From NCBI GenBank assembly GCA_903930085.1, contig CAIYXD010000006.1, positions 1 to 15,317 of the forward strand: a stretch of 15,317 nt of DNA, in the 5' to 3' direction. The notes beneath the pieces are model-generated. The model worked only from the letters and a program-made list of their open reading frames with translations. It did no database searches and was not told the DNA's origin. Every line of letters begins with the position of its first letter. Within the stretch, counting starts at the first letter, position 1. Of the stretch, positions 1 through 6,868 are shown one piece after another. Source of the stretch: an uncultured Flavobacteriia bacterium (lineage in GTDB: Bacteria; Bacteroidota; Bacteroidia; Flavobacteriales_D; Crocinitomicaceae). The translations under genes were made by a program, and so were the position numbers.

Positions 1-21
1 ATCAACTTCTGTGTTACTCAT
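1..21 (-). CDS. nuoE: Probable start of nuoE (NADH-quinone oxidoreductase subunit E), partial
   Basis: An ATG on the minus strand (positions 21-19) lies three bases after the nuoD stop codon and opens a frame reading MSNTEVD up to the window edge. In the usual nuo gene order the 24 kDa [2Fe-2S] subunit NuoE follows NuoD, so this is probably its start. Only seven codons are visible and none is diagnostic, so the identity rests on synteny alone. Confidence 0.45.
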
Positions 22-24
22 AAT

Positions 25-1257
25 TTATGCGTCTAATTCGCCAGCAATTACATTCATACTACTCAATGTCAAAACTGCATCACTAATGGATTGACCTGTA
101 ATCATTTCAGGATAAGCCTGGTAATAAATAAAGCATGGTCTTCTAAATTGTAACCTATACGGACTTCGTCCACCATCGCTGATTAAATAATAACCAAGTT
201 CACCGTTTCCTCCTTCTACGCTGTGGTAAACTTCTCCAACTGGAATTGGCGTTTCACCCATCACAATTTTAAAGTGATAAATTAACGCTTCCATGTTGTT
301 GTAAACTTCTTCTTTCGGAGGAAGGAAAAATTCTGGAATATCTGCTTTGTAATCCCCTTCCGGTAAATTACTAAATGCTTGTTCTATAATGCGCAAACTT
401 TGTCTTACCTCTTCTTGTCGCACTTGGAAACGATCGTAGGTATCACCTTGTGTTCCAACTGGAATAATAAAATCAAAATCTTCGTACGAAGCGTATGGAT
501 TCATAACCCTCACATCGTAATCTATACCTGCTGCTCGCAAGTTTGGGCCTACAAATGAATATTGCAAAGCACGTTCAGCTGAGATTGCGCCAGCGCCAAT
601 TGTTCGATCCATAAAAATTCTATTTCTAGAAAGCAACGCATCAAACTCATTGAACACTTTCGGGAATTCTTTCAGGAAATCTTTTAACTTTCGGTGAAAC
701 TCAGGTGAAAAATCTCTTTCAAAACCTCCAATACGACCTAAATTAGTCGTTAATCGAGCGCCGCAAACTTCTTCAAATAATTCATAAATTTTTTCGCGCT
801 GCTGAAAAAGATAGGTAAAACCAGTCAAGGCTCCAGCGTCCACTCCAATCACAGAATTACAAACCAAATGATCTGCAATTCTTGCCAATTCCATAATTAT
901 CACGCGCATGTAATCCACGCGCTTCGGCATTTCCACGCCAATTAGTTTTTCAACCGTCATGAACCAACCCAAATTATTAATTGGGGAGGAACAGTAATTT
1001 AAGCGATCTGTGAGCGGCGTAATTTGTGAATATGGTCTTCTTTCCGCTATTTTTTCAAATGCGCGGTGAATGTATCCAACTGTTTGAACAGAAGAAAGAA
1101 TTTTCTCGCCATCCACTTTCAACACATTTTGGAAAATCCCATGTGTCGAAGGGTGCGTTGGACCTAAATTCAAGGTCGCAATATCACCGTCGATTGTTTC
1201 GTTTGAACGTTGTATCGTTGCTTCTATGTTTGATTTTTCTTTTTCCAAAGTATGCAT
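25..1257 (-). CDS. nuoD: NADH-quinone oxidoreductase subunit D (complex I 49 kDa subunit)
   Basis: This is the 49 kDa peripheral-arm subunit of respiratory complex I. With NuoB it forms the quinone-binding pocket at the cytoplasmic face of the inner membrane. The protein has 410 residues, normal for a stand-alone NuoD not fused to NuoC. Near the N-terminus it has the quinone-site loop GPTHPSTHG (residues 32-40, with His35 and His39) and a Tyr in DRLNY (residue 88), matching the family's quinone-binding His/Tyr pair. GRIGGF and the C-terminal GGRSPYRLQFR are also typical. The frame stays open upstream into nuoC, but I chose the ATG at 1257: it is preceded by AGGAG at good spacing, follows the nuoC stop by 13 nt, and drops a 36-residue extension that would lie inside nuoC. 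It is the fourth gene of the operon, with a probable nuoE three bases downstream. Confidence 0.96.
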   Translation of the reverse strand: MHTLEKEKSNIEATIQRSNETIDGDIATLNLGPTHPSTHGIFQNVLKVDGEKILSSVQTVGYIHRAFEKIAERRPYSQITPLTDRLNYCSSPINNLGWFMTVEKLIGVEMPKRVDYMRVIIMELARIADHLVCNSVIGVDAGALTGFTYLFQQREKIYELFEEVCGARLTTNLGRIGGFERDFSPEFHRKLKDFLKEFPKVFNEFDALLSRNRIFMDRTIGAGAISAERALQYSFVGPNLRAAGIDYDVRVMNPYASYEDFDFIIPVGTQGDTYDRFQVRQEEVRQSLRIIEQAFSNLPEGDYKADIPEFFLPPKEEVYNNMEALIYHFKIVMGETPIPVGEVYHSVEGGNGELGYYLISDGGRSPYRLQFRRPCFIYYQAYPEMITGQSISDAVLTLSSMNVIAGELDA

Positions 1258-1270
1258 AGCGCTCCTATTT

Positions 1271-1780
1271 TTATCTTCCGAAGAATCGGTCGTCTTTATC
1301 TTCTCTTGTCGCATCTTCCAAATGATATTCTTTCCGCATTGGGTGGTAATCCATGGAATCTTCATTGAGAATGCGAATCAAATTCGGATGCCCTTTGAAC
1401 AGAATACCATAAAAATCAAATGTTTCACGTTCCATCCAATTCGCACCAGCGTAGATATCTACAATAGAATCTATTTCCGGATTTTGAAGAGGAACATATG
1501 CTTTTAATCGAATCCGAAAATTATTGAACATACTTTGCAAGTGGTAAACAACTGCAAATTCTCTTTCCGTTTGATCTGGATAATGCACACCACCAATATT
1601 TGTCAGAAAGGAAATATCCAAGGATTCTTCTTGCTTCAACCAGTTAATTAAAGCGTGTATTTTAGATGGCTCTACTTCTACCGTCAAGAAACCATACGGC
1701 GTTTCACTGCTTAAAATCGCTGCGCCAAATTCCGCTTTTAGTGCATCTGATACTGCCGTATTTGACAATTTACTTTGCAT
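1271..1780 (-). CDS. nuoC: NADH-quinone oxidoreductase subunit C (complex I 30 kDa subunit)
   Basis: NuoC is the 30 kDa subunit of the complex I connecting module and packs against NuoD; it carries no cofactor. The 169-residue protein ends with the family signature: ERETFDFYGI at residues 117-126, followed by a GHP turn (130-132) and the RILN segment. The basic/acidic C-terminus YHPMRKEYHLED is also usual. It is a separate gene here, unlike the nuoCD fusion of enterobacteria. Its start overlaps the end of nuoB by 11 nt, which suggests translational coupling, and a GAGATAG sequence directly before the ATG may serve as a ribosome binding site. Confidence 0.95.
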   Translation of the reverse strand: MQSKLSNTAVSDALKAEFGAAILSSETPYGFLTVEVEPSKIHALINWLKQEESLDISFLTNIGGVHYPDQTEREFAVVYHLQSMFNNFRIRLKAYVPLQNPEIDSIVDIYAGANWMERETFDFYGILFKGHPNLIRILNEDSMDYHPMRKEYHLEDATREDKDDRFFGR

Positions 1781-2315
1781 CTATCTCAATATTATAACTA
1801 TGCAGCATTGCTTTGTATTCTTCAGAATCGCGTCTTCTCAAAGATTCATGCTTCACGAGCTCGTGAATTTTCATTATTCCGTCAATTATTTGCTCGGGCC
1901 TCGGAGGACATCCAGGAACGTAAACATCTACCGGAATAATTCTATCGATTCCTTGTAAAACGCTATATGTGTCGAAAATTCCACCCGAAGATGCACAAGC
2001 ACCAACGGCAAGAACCCATTTCGGCTCCGACATTTGTTCGTAGACTTGTTTTAAAATAGGCCCTAACTTTTTGGAAATAGTTCCAGCAACAATTAACAAA
2101 TCAGCTTGTCTTGGTGAAAAAGACATTCTTTCCATTCCAAAACGAGCTAAATCGTAATTAGAACCCATCGTTGCCATGTATTCAATTCCACAACAAGACG
2201 TTGCGAAAGGAAGCGGCCACATAGAATTTGCGCGAGCACTTGCAACAACTTTCTCCAAGTTGGAAAGTTGAAACCCTTCGCCATTAATTACATTAACATC
2301 TTCTATTTTTCCCAT
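1770..2315 (-). CDS. nuoB: NADH-quinone oxidoreductase subunit B (N2 iron-sulfur subunit)
   Basis: NuoB holds the terminal [4Fe-4S] cluster N2, which passes electrons to quinone in complex I. All four expected ligands are present in the 181-residue protein: the tandem Cys41-Cys42 in TSCCGIEYMA, Cys107 in VGACASSGG, and Cys136 in VPGCPPRPE. The family stretch between them (ARFGMERMSFSPRQADLLIV) is well preserved. The gene overlaps nuoA by 13 nt upstream and nuoC by 11 nt downstream, as expected for one transcript with coupled translation. Confidence 0.97.
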   Translation of the reverse strand: MGKIEDVNVINGEGFQLSNLEKVVASARANSMWPLPFATSCCGIEYMATMGSNYDLARFGMERMSFSPRQADLLIVAGTISKKLGPILKQVYEQMSEPKWVLAVGACASSGGIFDTYSVLQGIDRIIPVDVYVPGCPPRPEQIIDGIMKIHELVKHESLRRRDSEEYKAMLHSYNIEIDAK

Positions 2316-2671
2316 TCCAATGCTCCTTTTTTAAGTACATATAAAAAGCCAATTAAGAAAAAGGCTACGAAAAGAATAACAGCTAAAAGTCCTTCTAGTT
2401 CTAAGACTTTGAAATTTATAGCGTAAGGATAGAAAAAGATAACTTCCACGTCGAAAAGCACGAACAAAATAGCGGTCATAAAATACCGAATCGAAACTGG
2501 AAAACGCGCATCTCCTTGTCCTTCGATTCCACACTCCCAATTGGCATCTTTCTTTTTAGATTTAAGTCTTGGAGATAAAAATTGGGTAATAAATAACACA
2601 AATACCACAAATCCGCCAACGACAAATACTTGAAGCAATATCGGTAAGTAATCAATTGATGTTGATTTCAT
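2303..2671 (-). CDS. nuoA: NADH-quinone oxidoreductase subunit A
   Basis: NuoA is a small inner-membrane subunit of complex I near the quinone site, with three transmembrane helices. In this 122-residue protein they fall at about residues 10-32, 62-84 and 94-115. The conserved loop between helices 1 and 2 is present as WECGIEGQGDAR (45-56), and the family acidic pair sits in helix 2 as FDVEV (Asp74, Glu76). It is the first gene of the nuo operon: a Bacteroidota-type -7 element lies about 100 nt upstream. No strong Shine-Dalgarno sequence precedes the ATG, which is common in this phylum. Confidence 0.95.
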   Translation of the reverse strand: MKSTSIDYLPILLQVFVVGGFVVFVLFITQFLSPRLKSKKKDANWECGIEGQGDARFPVSIRYFMTAILFVLFDVEVIFFYPYAINFKVLELEGLLAVILFVAFFLIGFLYVLKKGALEWEK

Positions 2672-3015
2672 TTTCCCAATTATTTTAACTTATTTATTAT
2701 CAATGAATTAAACTTAATTTAACCCCGACCAACTTTAAAACACTATCACTGCCTTAAAAATTTTAGTGCAAATTTATCTTTTCGTTTCCGGTTTACCATG
2801 AAAAATCAAGGATTGTTTTAAAAAGAATTCAAATTAATCAACCGCGTACTAATTTTTCGCTTAAAATTCCCTCGTCTTTAGCATTAATAAATTATTAATA
2901 AATTGTTAAACCAAAAAATTATTGGTTAAATAAAAGGGTTAATTAGTAGAATAATTTTATAATGAAATAAAGTGTCTTTTTTTTGAATTGACTAACTTTA
3001 CAAAAAATACTATCC
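2672..3015. other. AT-rich intergenic region between nuoA and the thioredoxin-like gene (divergent)
   Basis: This 344-base stretch separates two divergently transcribed genes and holds no convincing coding frame. It contains the nuoA promoter candidate near 2766-2776, a perfect tandem duplication of the 11-mer ATTAATAAATT at 2883-2904, and just after it an imperfect inverted repeat (TTAAACCAA ... TTGGTTAA, about 2907-2928). A weak -7-like TAACTTTA at 2993-3000 could serve the plus-strand gene, but no -33 element stands at the right distance. No known riboswitch or RNA gene was recognised. Confidence 0.6.
2766..2776 (-). promoter_or_regulatory. Candidate -7 promoter element of the nuo operon
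   Basis: Read on the minus strand the sequence is TAAATTTGCAC, a perfect match to the Bacteroidota -7 consensus TAnnTTTG. It lies about 95 nt upstream of the nuoA ATG, predicting a leader of roughly 85-90 nt. No clear TTTG -33 element was found 17-23 nt upstream, so the call rests on the -7 element and its position. The same 11-mer occurs before the aminotransferase gene. Confidence 0.5.
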
Positions 3016-3573
3016 ATGACATTTTCAGACTATCAAAAATTATTTGATACAATACTCGCAGGAGAAACAAATGAAAAACCTTACGACGATTTCCATTTTG
3101 TAGAATATGTAAAGCTGAATCTTTCTCGTCAAAACCGATGGGTAAAAAAAGGAGAAATTAAAGAAGAGATAAAATTGACTGTTCAGTCAATAACTGAAAA
3201 ACAGACTTGGATTGTCATTACAGAGCCTTGGTGTGGGGATGCTGCGCACAACGTTCCTTTCCTTGCGAAGTTAGCTGAATTAAATCCAAACATTACCTTA
3301 AAATTCCAATTGCGGGATAGCGAAAATTCTGAAATTGAATCTTATTTAACCAATGGAGGGAAATCGATTCCGAAATTAATTGCACGAAATGAAGCTGGAG
3401 AAGATATTTTCATTTGGGGTCCGAGACCAGCTGAAAGTCAGGTTATCTTTGACCAGTTAAAAGCGGAAAATGCTTCCTTTGAACTGCAAAAAATCGCCTT
3501 GCAGGAATGGTATAATAAAAATGCCGGTTGCGCAATACAAGAGGAAATTTTGGCAATTCTAAAGTCTATTTAA
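3016..3573 (+). CDS. Thioredoxin-fold family protein with single active-site Cys
   Basis: This 185-residue soluble protein has no signal peptide or membrane segment, so it should be cytoplasmic. A thioredoxin-like core is indicated by a hydrophobic strand (TWIVITE) leading to EPWCGDAAHNVP at residues 70-81, and by the SIPKLI loop at 117-122, whose Pro119 fits the cis-proline facing the active site. The active site is WCGDA, with Cys73 but no second Cys three residues on, so it is monothiol; another Cys (172) lies near the C-terminus. It resembles the Bacteroidota thioredoxin-like group related to Pfam Thioredoxin_9, recalled from memory. Its partner and reaction are unknown. It stands alone, divergent from nuoA and convergent with the methyltransferase gene. 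Confidence 0.8.
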   Translation: MTFSDYQKLFDTILAGETNEKPYDDFHFVEYVKLNLSRQNRWVKKGEIKEEIKLTVQSITEKQTWIVITEPWCGDAAHNVPFLAKLAELNPNITLKFQLRDSENSEIESYLTNGGKSIPKLIARNEAGEDIFIWGPRPAESQVIFDQLKAENASFELQKIALQEWYNKNAGCAIQEEILAILKSI

Positions 3574-3634
3574 CGGTAGAAAAACCGCTTATTTATAAAC
3601 TTTATTAGTTAGAATTGAGTGTTTTAGCGCTAAC

Positions 3635-4348
3635 CTACACTTCTCTGTTGTGAAATTCAGCTGTTGCTTTCTTGTATTGATTAGAATACGAATTATCGGC
3701 ATTTCGTATTAGAAAAGTATGCGTGTTTACGTGTACTTTTTCATCTTTTGTAGCATGTTGAAAATGGAGCACAATGCGAACTGCTTGGGCAGGTTTTCCC
3801 TCGATTATAAATTTATCAATTAGAATCAAACCAATAGTATTAGCGCGTTGAATTGCTCTTTTTTCTGCGGAAAATGGCAAAATAATCCAAAAAGATCCCG
3901 TTATATCTAAAATTTTCACTGTTTTCTCAAACAACAAATCCAAGGGCAAAGATTTTGTGTGTCTGGCCATCGTTTTAGCCTTTTCTATATTTTCCTGGCT
4001 ATTTTCAAAAAATGGTGGATTGGTAAAAATAAGGTCGTATTTCTTCTCCGTTTGCATTTCCAAAAAATCCAAGGATATAGCATTCAAGCGTTTGCGCCAT
4101 GGTGAATTAGTAAAGTTTTCGGTGCAATCGCTGTAGCTCTCGAGTTCTAGCTCCACTGCGTCTATTCTAATTTCAGGATTTTTTTGTGCAACCATCAAAC
4201 TTAAAACGCCAGTTCCACTTCCAATATCCAAACCAACTCGTTTGTGATCTGCAGATATTAGCGTTCCCAAAACCATTGCGTCCGTTCCAACTTTTAATGC
4301 GGATCGACTTTGATTGATAGAAAAATATTTGAACTGAAATACGGACAT
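3635..4348 (-). CDS. trmN6: tRNA1(Val) A37 N6-methyltransferase-like (TrmN6/YfiC family)
   Basis: This is an S-adenosylmethionine-dependent methyltransferase of the TrmN6/YfiC family, whose E. coli member makes N6-methyladenosine at position 37 of tRNA1(Val). The N-terminal FKYFSINQSRSALKVGTDAMVLG (residues 6-28) is the family's substrate-side signature. The SAM site is LDIGSGTG (40-47) with acidic residue Glu66, and the amino-methyltransferase catalytic motif is NPPF (110-113). The length of 237 residues is normal. It is the third gene after rpsP and rimM, separated from rimM by 44 nt; this order suits an RNA/ribosome maturation operon. The stop is TAG, beside a TTAGCGCTAA palindrome (3624-3633). 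The exact target tRNA in this organism is inferred. Confidence 0.88.
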   Translation of the reverse strand: MSVFQFKYFSINQSRSALKVGTDAMVLGTLISADHKRVGLDIGSGTGVLSLMVAQKNPEIRIDAVELELESYSDCTENFTNSPWRKRLNAISLDFLEMQTEKKYDLIFTNPPFFENSQENIEKAKTMARHTKSLPLDLLFEKTVKILDITGSFWIILPFSAEKRAIQRANTIGLILIDKFIIEGKPAQAVRIVLHFQHATKDEKVHVNTHTFLIRNADNSYSNQYKKATAEFHNREV

Positions 4349-4392
4349 GAAAAAAATTGAAATACAGTAATAAAAGAGGTTTACTCTAAAAT

Positions 4393-4920
4393 TTAGGAAA
4401 GGTACAATTCGATTAGACCCGGAGGTGCTTTAATTGTCATTGTTTTTTTCTTTCGATCCACATTTTGAACGATTCCTTCAATCAATGGAACAAGAACTTC
4501 TTTAGAGCCGTTCATAATTTGAATCAATGGATTTACCTGCAAATCGATAATTGTTTCAATAATTCCAACTTCACCAAAACTTTCATCGATAACGGTGAAG
4601 CCAACAACTTCATGGTCGTAGAAATTTTTACCGGACAATGGCGGAAGAATTTGAGCTGGAAGGAATAGGTTTTTTCTAAGGAGTATTCTCGCTTCATTTT
4701 CAGAATTGACACCCTCAAATTTCACAGCAGCGAAACCTTTGTTCTTCAATTTAAATTCCTGAATAAAGAATGGTGATAATTGCCCGTTTATTTCAATAAA
4801 CAAGGCGTCGAGCGTTTCGTAATCTTCGGGATTCGTAACGTCTAAAAACAGCGAAACTTCACCTTTAAATCCGTGAAGTTTCGCTACATATCCCAAATGA
4901 AAGCAATCTGCTTTATTCAT
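4393..4920 (-). CDS. rimM: Ribosome maturation factor RimM
   Basis: RimM helps assemble the 30S subunit head, binding ribosomal protein S19 and 16S rRNA. The 175-residue protein shows both expected parts: an N-terminal beta-barrel opening with LGYVAKLHGFKGEV (residues 9-22), and a C-terminal PRC-barrel beginning near YDHEVVGF (101-108). It ends with the usual APPGLIELYL motif. It lies 13 nt downstream of rpsP on the same strand, the conserved rpsP-rimM pairing, so it is almost certainly co-transcribed. No strong Shine-Dalgarno is seen before the ATG. Confidence 0.95.
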   Translation of the reverse strand: MNKADCFHLGYVAKLHGFKGEVSLFLDVTNPEDYETLDALFIEINGQLSPFFIQEFKLKNKGFAAVKFEGVNSENEARILLRKNLFLPAQILPPLSGKNFYDHEVVGFTVIDESFGEVGIIETIIDLQVNPLIQIMNGSKEVLVPLIEGIVQNVDRKKKTMTIKAPPGLIELYLS

Positions 4921-4933
4921 TCAATGCTAATTT

Positions 4934-5614
4934 TTACTCTGCTGTTTTTTCTTCTTCACCTGCTTCTTCCGCTGGTGTTTCTGCTACTGGAGCTTCTTCC
5001 ACTGCAACTATTGGAGCTTCTTCCGCCGCTACCTCTTCGGTAACTGGAGATTCTTCAGCAGCCGGAGTTTCTTCCATTGCTTCTTCAGCAACTGGAGTTT
5101 CTTCCATTACCTCTTCAGCAACTGGCGCTTCTTCAGCAATTTCTTCTTCTACTACAGGAGCATTTTTCAATTCAACAGCTTTAGCTCTTGTTTCATTTGC
5201 CAAAACTTCCGCCTTCAAACGTGCTGCTTTATCCGCTGCTTCGTTTTTAGCTAATCCGTCTTTTTTACCTGTGATTTTAGAATCTTTATCTGCAAGCCAT
5301 TGTGCAAATTTAGTTTCAACATCATCTGCAGTTAATGCGCCTTTTTTCACACCATTCAATAAGTGATTTTTGTGTAAAACACCTTTGTAGGATAAAATAG
5401 CACGCGCTGTGTCTGACATTTCAGCACCAACTTGCACCCAACTTAATGTACGATCAAAATTGATGTCAATTGTTGCTGGATTTGTGTGCGGATTGTAGAT
5501 TCCTAATTTTTCGATGAATTTACCATCTCTTTTAGATCTGCTGTCTGCAGCTACAATGTGGAAGAAAGCTTTTCCTTTCTTACCGTGTCTTTGCAATCTA
5601 ATTCTAGTTGCCAT
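4934..5614 (-). CDS. rpsP: 30S ribosomal protein bS16 with long acidic C-terminal extension
   Basis: The N-terminal part is bS16, a 30S assembly and structural protein: MATRIRLQRHGKKGKAFFHI, then DSRSKRDGKFIEKLGIYNPH and WVQVGAEMSDTARAIL, ending near residue 80. I chose the ATG at 5614 because bS16 proteins begin this way; an earlier in-frame ATG at 5677 would add 21 unrelated residues across the promoter. The protein is 226 residues, far above the 80-90 of most bacteria. Residues 80-152 form a lysine/alanine-rich, probably helical linker. Residues 153-226 are a low-complexity tail of Glu, Ala, Pro and Val with 28 Glu and one Lys, built of degenerate PVAEE/MEET repeats. Bacteroidota bS16 proteins are often extended, but the tail's function is unknown. 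It heads the rpsP-rimM-trmN6 operon. Confidence 0.95.
   Translation of the reverse strand: MATRIRLQRHGKKGKAFFHIVAADSRSKRDGKFIEKLGIYNPHTNPATIDINFDRTLSWVQVGAEMSDTARAILSYKGVLHKNHLLNGVKKGALTADDVETKFAQWLADKDSKITGKKDGLAKNEAADKAARLKAEVLANETRAKAVELKNAPVVEEEIAEEAPVAEEVMEETPVAEEAMEETPAAEESPVTEEVAAEEAPIVAVEEAPVAETPAEEAGEEEKTAE
4937..5158 (-). repeat. Degenerate coding tandem repeat in the rpsP tail
   Basis: The DNA coding for bS16 residues 153-226 is an imperfect tandem array. The clearest neighbouring units are about 30 bp long and encode AEEVMEETPV and AEEAMEETPA. Further degenerate units (EESPVTEEVA, EEAPIVAVEE) follow towards the 3' end. The pattern suggests growth by slippage or unequal recombination, with codons then drifting. 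The reading frame is open throughout. Confidence 0.75.
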
Positions 5615-5669
5615 AATTGTTTTTACAATGTGGGGTGCGAAACCCCGATTTATAAATAATTGAATATAA

Positions 5670-5682
5670 GGGTGCAAAAGTA
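5670..5682 (-). promoter_or_regulatory. Candidate -7 promoter element of rpsP operon
   Basis: On the minus strand this reads TACTTTTGCACCC, a perfect TAnnTTTG -7 match with the common GCAC continuation. It lies about 60 nt upstream of the chosen rpsP start, predicting a leader of about 50-55 nt. A canonical TTTG at -33 is not visible; the upstream DNA is the 14-bp tandem repeat. The position also argues against the longer rpsP frame, whose ATG would overlap the element. Confidence 0.6.
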
Positions 5683-5694
5683 CATAAAAATTTG

Positions 5695-5722
5695 GAATTC
5701 AGAATTTAGAATTCAGAATTTT
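5695..5722. repeat. 14-bp tandem repeat (two copies) in divergent promoter region
   Basis: Two adjacent copies of GAATTCAGAATTTA (the second ending in T instead of A) lie between the rpsP and regulator promoters. Each begins with the palindrome GAATTC. The second copy runs into the TTTG of the plus-strand promoter. It could be an operator or simple AT-rich duplication; nothing here distinguishes the two. Confidence 0.7.
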
Positions 5723-5751
5723 TGTCTATCTCCTAAAAAAAGATACATTTA
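5721..5751 (+). promoter_or_regulatory. Candidate promoter of the HTH-protein gene
   Basis: A TTTG at 5721-5724 is followed after exactly 19 nt by TACATTTA at 5744-5751. This matches the Bacteroidota arrangement TTTG - 17-23 nt - TAnnTTTG, with one mismatch in the last base of the -7 element. Transcription would start around 5757, leaving a leader of only about 12 nt before the ATG at 5769. Confidence 0.5.
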
Positions 5752-5768
5752 TAGTCTATTAACAGAAG

Positions 5769-6773
5769 ATGAAGCAAGATATTCAAACTACTTTATTCCA
5801 GCTTATCAAGCAAAAAAATGCGGGTGAAGATTCTTTAGGAAATGTACTTTCAGATATTCTGAGTATTAGTTCAGACGCCGTATATAGAAGATTACGAAAC
5901 GAAACAGCACTTACGATTCAGGAAGTAAAAAAGTTGTGTGTACACTATAATATTTCATTCGATGCATTGTGTGCTATTGGCGATGGAAAGGTAGTTTTTT
6001 CCTATCCACCATTGGATACTTTTGACTTTGGTCTGGAATCGTATCTAGAAGGAATATTGCAAGCTTTTCATAAACTTAAGCAACTAACTGGCGGAGAAAT
6101 AATACTATCTGTAAATAATATTCAGTTCTTTCAACTGTTGAATTTCCCTCAATTGATGCGGTTTAAATTGTATTTCTGGGCCAAAACTCACCTGCAGATG
6201 GAAGAATACAAAGACCAGCAGTTTAAACATGAAAAAACAAGTGATACAGCCTTTTCTTTGGGCATGGAAATCTTACAAGTCTACAATTCCATTCCTTCCA
6301 AAGAAATTTACGATCCGGAATTTATGCGAGGATTTTTGCGGCAAATTCACTATTACTATACCTCGCATTTATTTGAAGACCCTTCCTACGCTTTGTTTTT
6401 ATACGACCGGATTTTATTGCTATCTTCTCATTTGGAAGCGCAAGCGAATTGTGGAAAAAAATTCATGTACGGAACGCAAGCACCAGCAAATGGCAACAAT
6501 TTTGAAATGTATTTGAACGAAACGATTAATTCTGACGCGACATTTTATTACAAAGGAAAAGAACTTCAAGGCGTCTATTTGACCCACAACCTTATGAATT
6601 ACCTGGAAACGACAGATGAAAATTACGTGAACGATTCAAAATTAATTATCGATAAACAATTGGCAAATTCCAGTTTGATTTCCGTTGTGAATGAAAAAGA
6701 ACGCAATAATTTTTTCTTTGAATTCAATAAAACAATTAATTCCTTCAAGAAAAAGATGGAAGCAGATTTTTAA
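5769..6773 (+). CDS. Helix-turn-helix regulator-like protein of unknown target
   Basis: This is a 334-residue cytoplasmic protein with no signal peptide or membrane segment. Residues 22-66 look like a DNA-binding helix-turn-helix of the Cro/xre type: LSDILSISSDAVYRRLR, then a turn and LTIQEVKKLCVHYNIS. The pattern (I-S-x-D-x-x-Y-R-R-x-R followed by I-x-x-L-C-x-H-Y-x-I-S) recurs in a family of uncharacterised regulator-like proteins that I recall from Bacteroidota. The remaining 250 or so residues are mostly alpha-helical, rich in Phe and Tyr, and match no ligand-binding domain I can name. It is transcribed divergently from rpsP with its own short-leader promoter and has no operon partner. A DNA-binding role is inferred from the N-terminus alone. 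Confidence 0.75.
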   Translation: MKQDIQTTLFQLIKQKNAGEDSLGNVLSDILSISSDAVYRRLRNETALTIQEVKKLCVHYNISFDALCAIGDGKVVFSYPPLDTFDFGLESYLEGILQAFHKLKQLTGGEIILSVNNIQFFQLLNFPQLMRFKLYFWAKTHLQMEEYKDQQFKHEKTSDTAFSLGMEILQVYNSIPSKEIYDPEFMRGFLRQIHYYYTSHLFEDPSYALFLYDRILLLSSHLEAQANCGKKFMYGTQAPANGNNFEMYLNETINSDATFYYKGKELQGVYLTHNLMNYLETTDENYVNDSKLIIDKQLANSSLISVVNEKERNNFFFEFNKTINSFKKKMEADF

Positions 6774-6777
6774 AAAC

Positions 6778-6803
6778 AGTGAAAATAAGCTTCATCCTTC
6801 ACT
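6778..6803 (+). terminator. Weak possible terminator after the HTH gene
   Basis: AGTGAA (6778-6783) pairs with TTCACT (6798-6803) across a 14-nt loop, followed by TCTTAATCTTT. The stem is short, the loop long and the T-run broken, so this is only a weak candidate for the 3' end of the regulator transcript. Confidence 0.25.
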
Positions 6804-6841
6804 TCTTAATCTTTAAAACAAAATAAAACCGACAATTTTAG

Positions 6842-6856
6842 TGCATGACCCATGCA
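6842..6856. repeat. Small perfect inverted repeat TGCATG-acc-CATGCA
   Basis: Six bases on each side of a 3-nt loop are perfectly complementary. It lies 21 nt before the larger hairpin at 6878. No T-run follows on either strand, so it is not a terminator by itself; an operator or RNA structure is possible. Confidence 0.4.
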
Positions 6857-6868
6857 ATTAAGCGTATA

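Noticed and set aside
1258..1365. N-terminal 36-residue extension of NuoD starting inside nuoC
   Set aside because: It would overlap nuoC by 95 nt and lacks family similarity; the ATG at 1257 has AGGAG upstream and gives a normal length.
2331..2540. 69-residue minus-strand frame inside nuoA
   Set aside because: It is a shifted frame of nuoA; it reads as Arg/Phe-rich nonsense and does not indicate a frameshift, since nuoA is intact.
3574..3634. Terminator in the convergent gap after the thioredoxin-like gene
   Set aside because: CGGT/ACCG gives only a 4-bp stem without a proper T-run, and the TTAGCGCTAA palindrome has no loop; too weak to call.
5615..5677. Longer rpsP frame starting at 5677
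   Set aside because: The extra 21 residues are unlike bS16 and the ATG overlaps the likely -7 promoter element.
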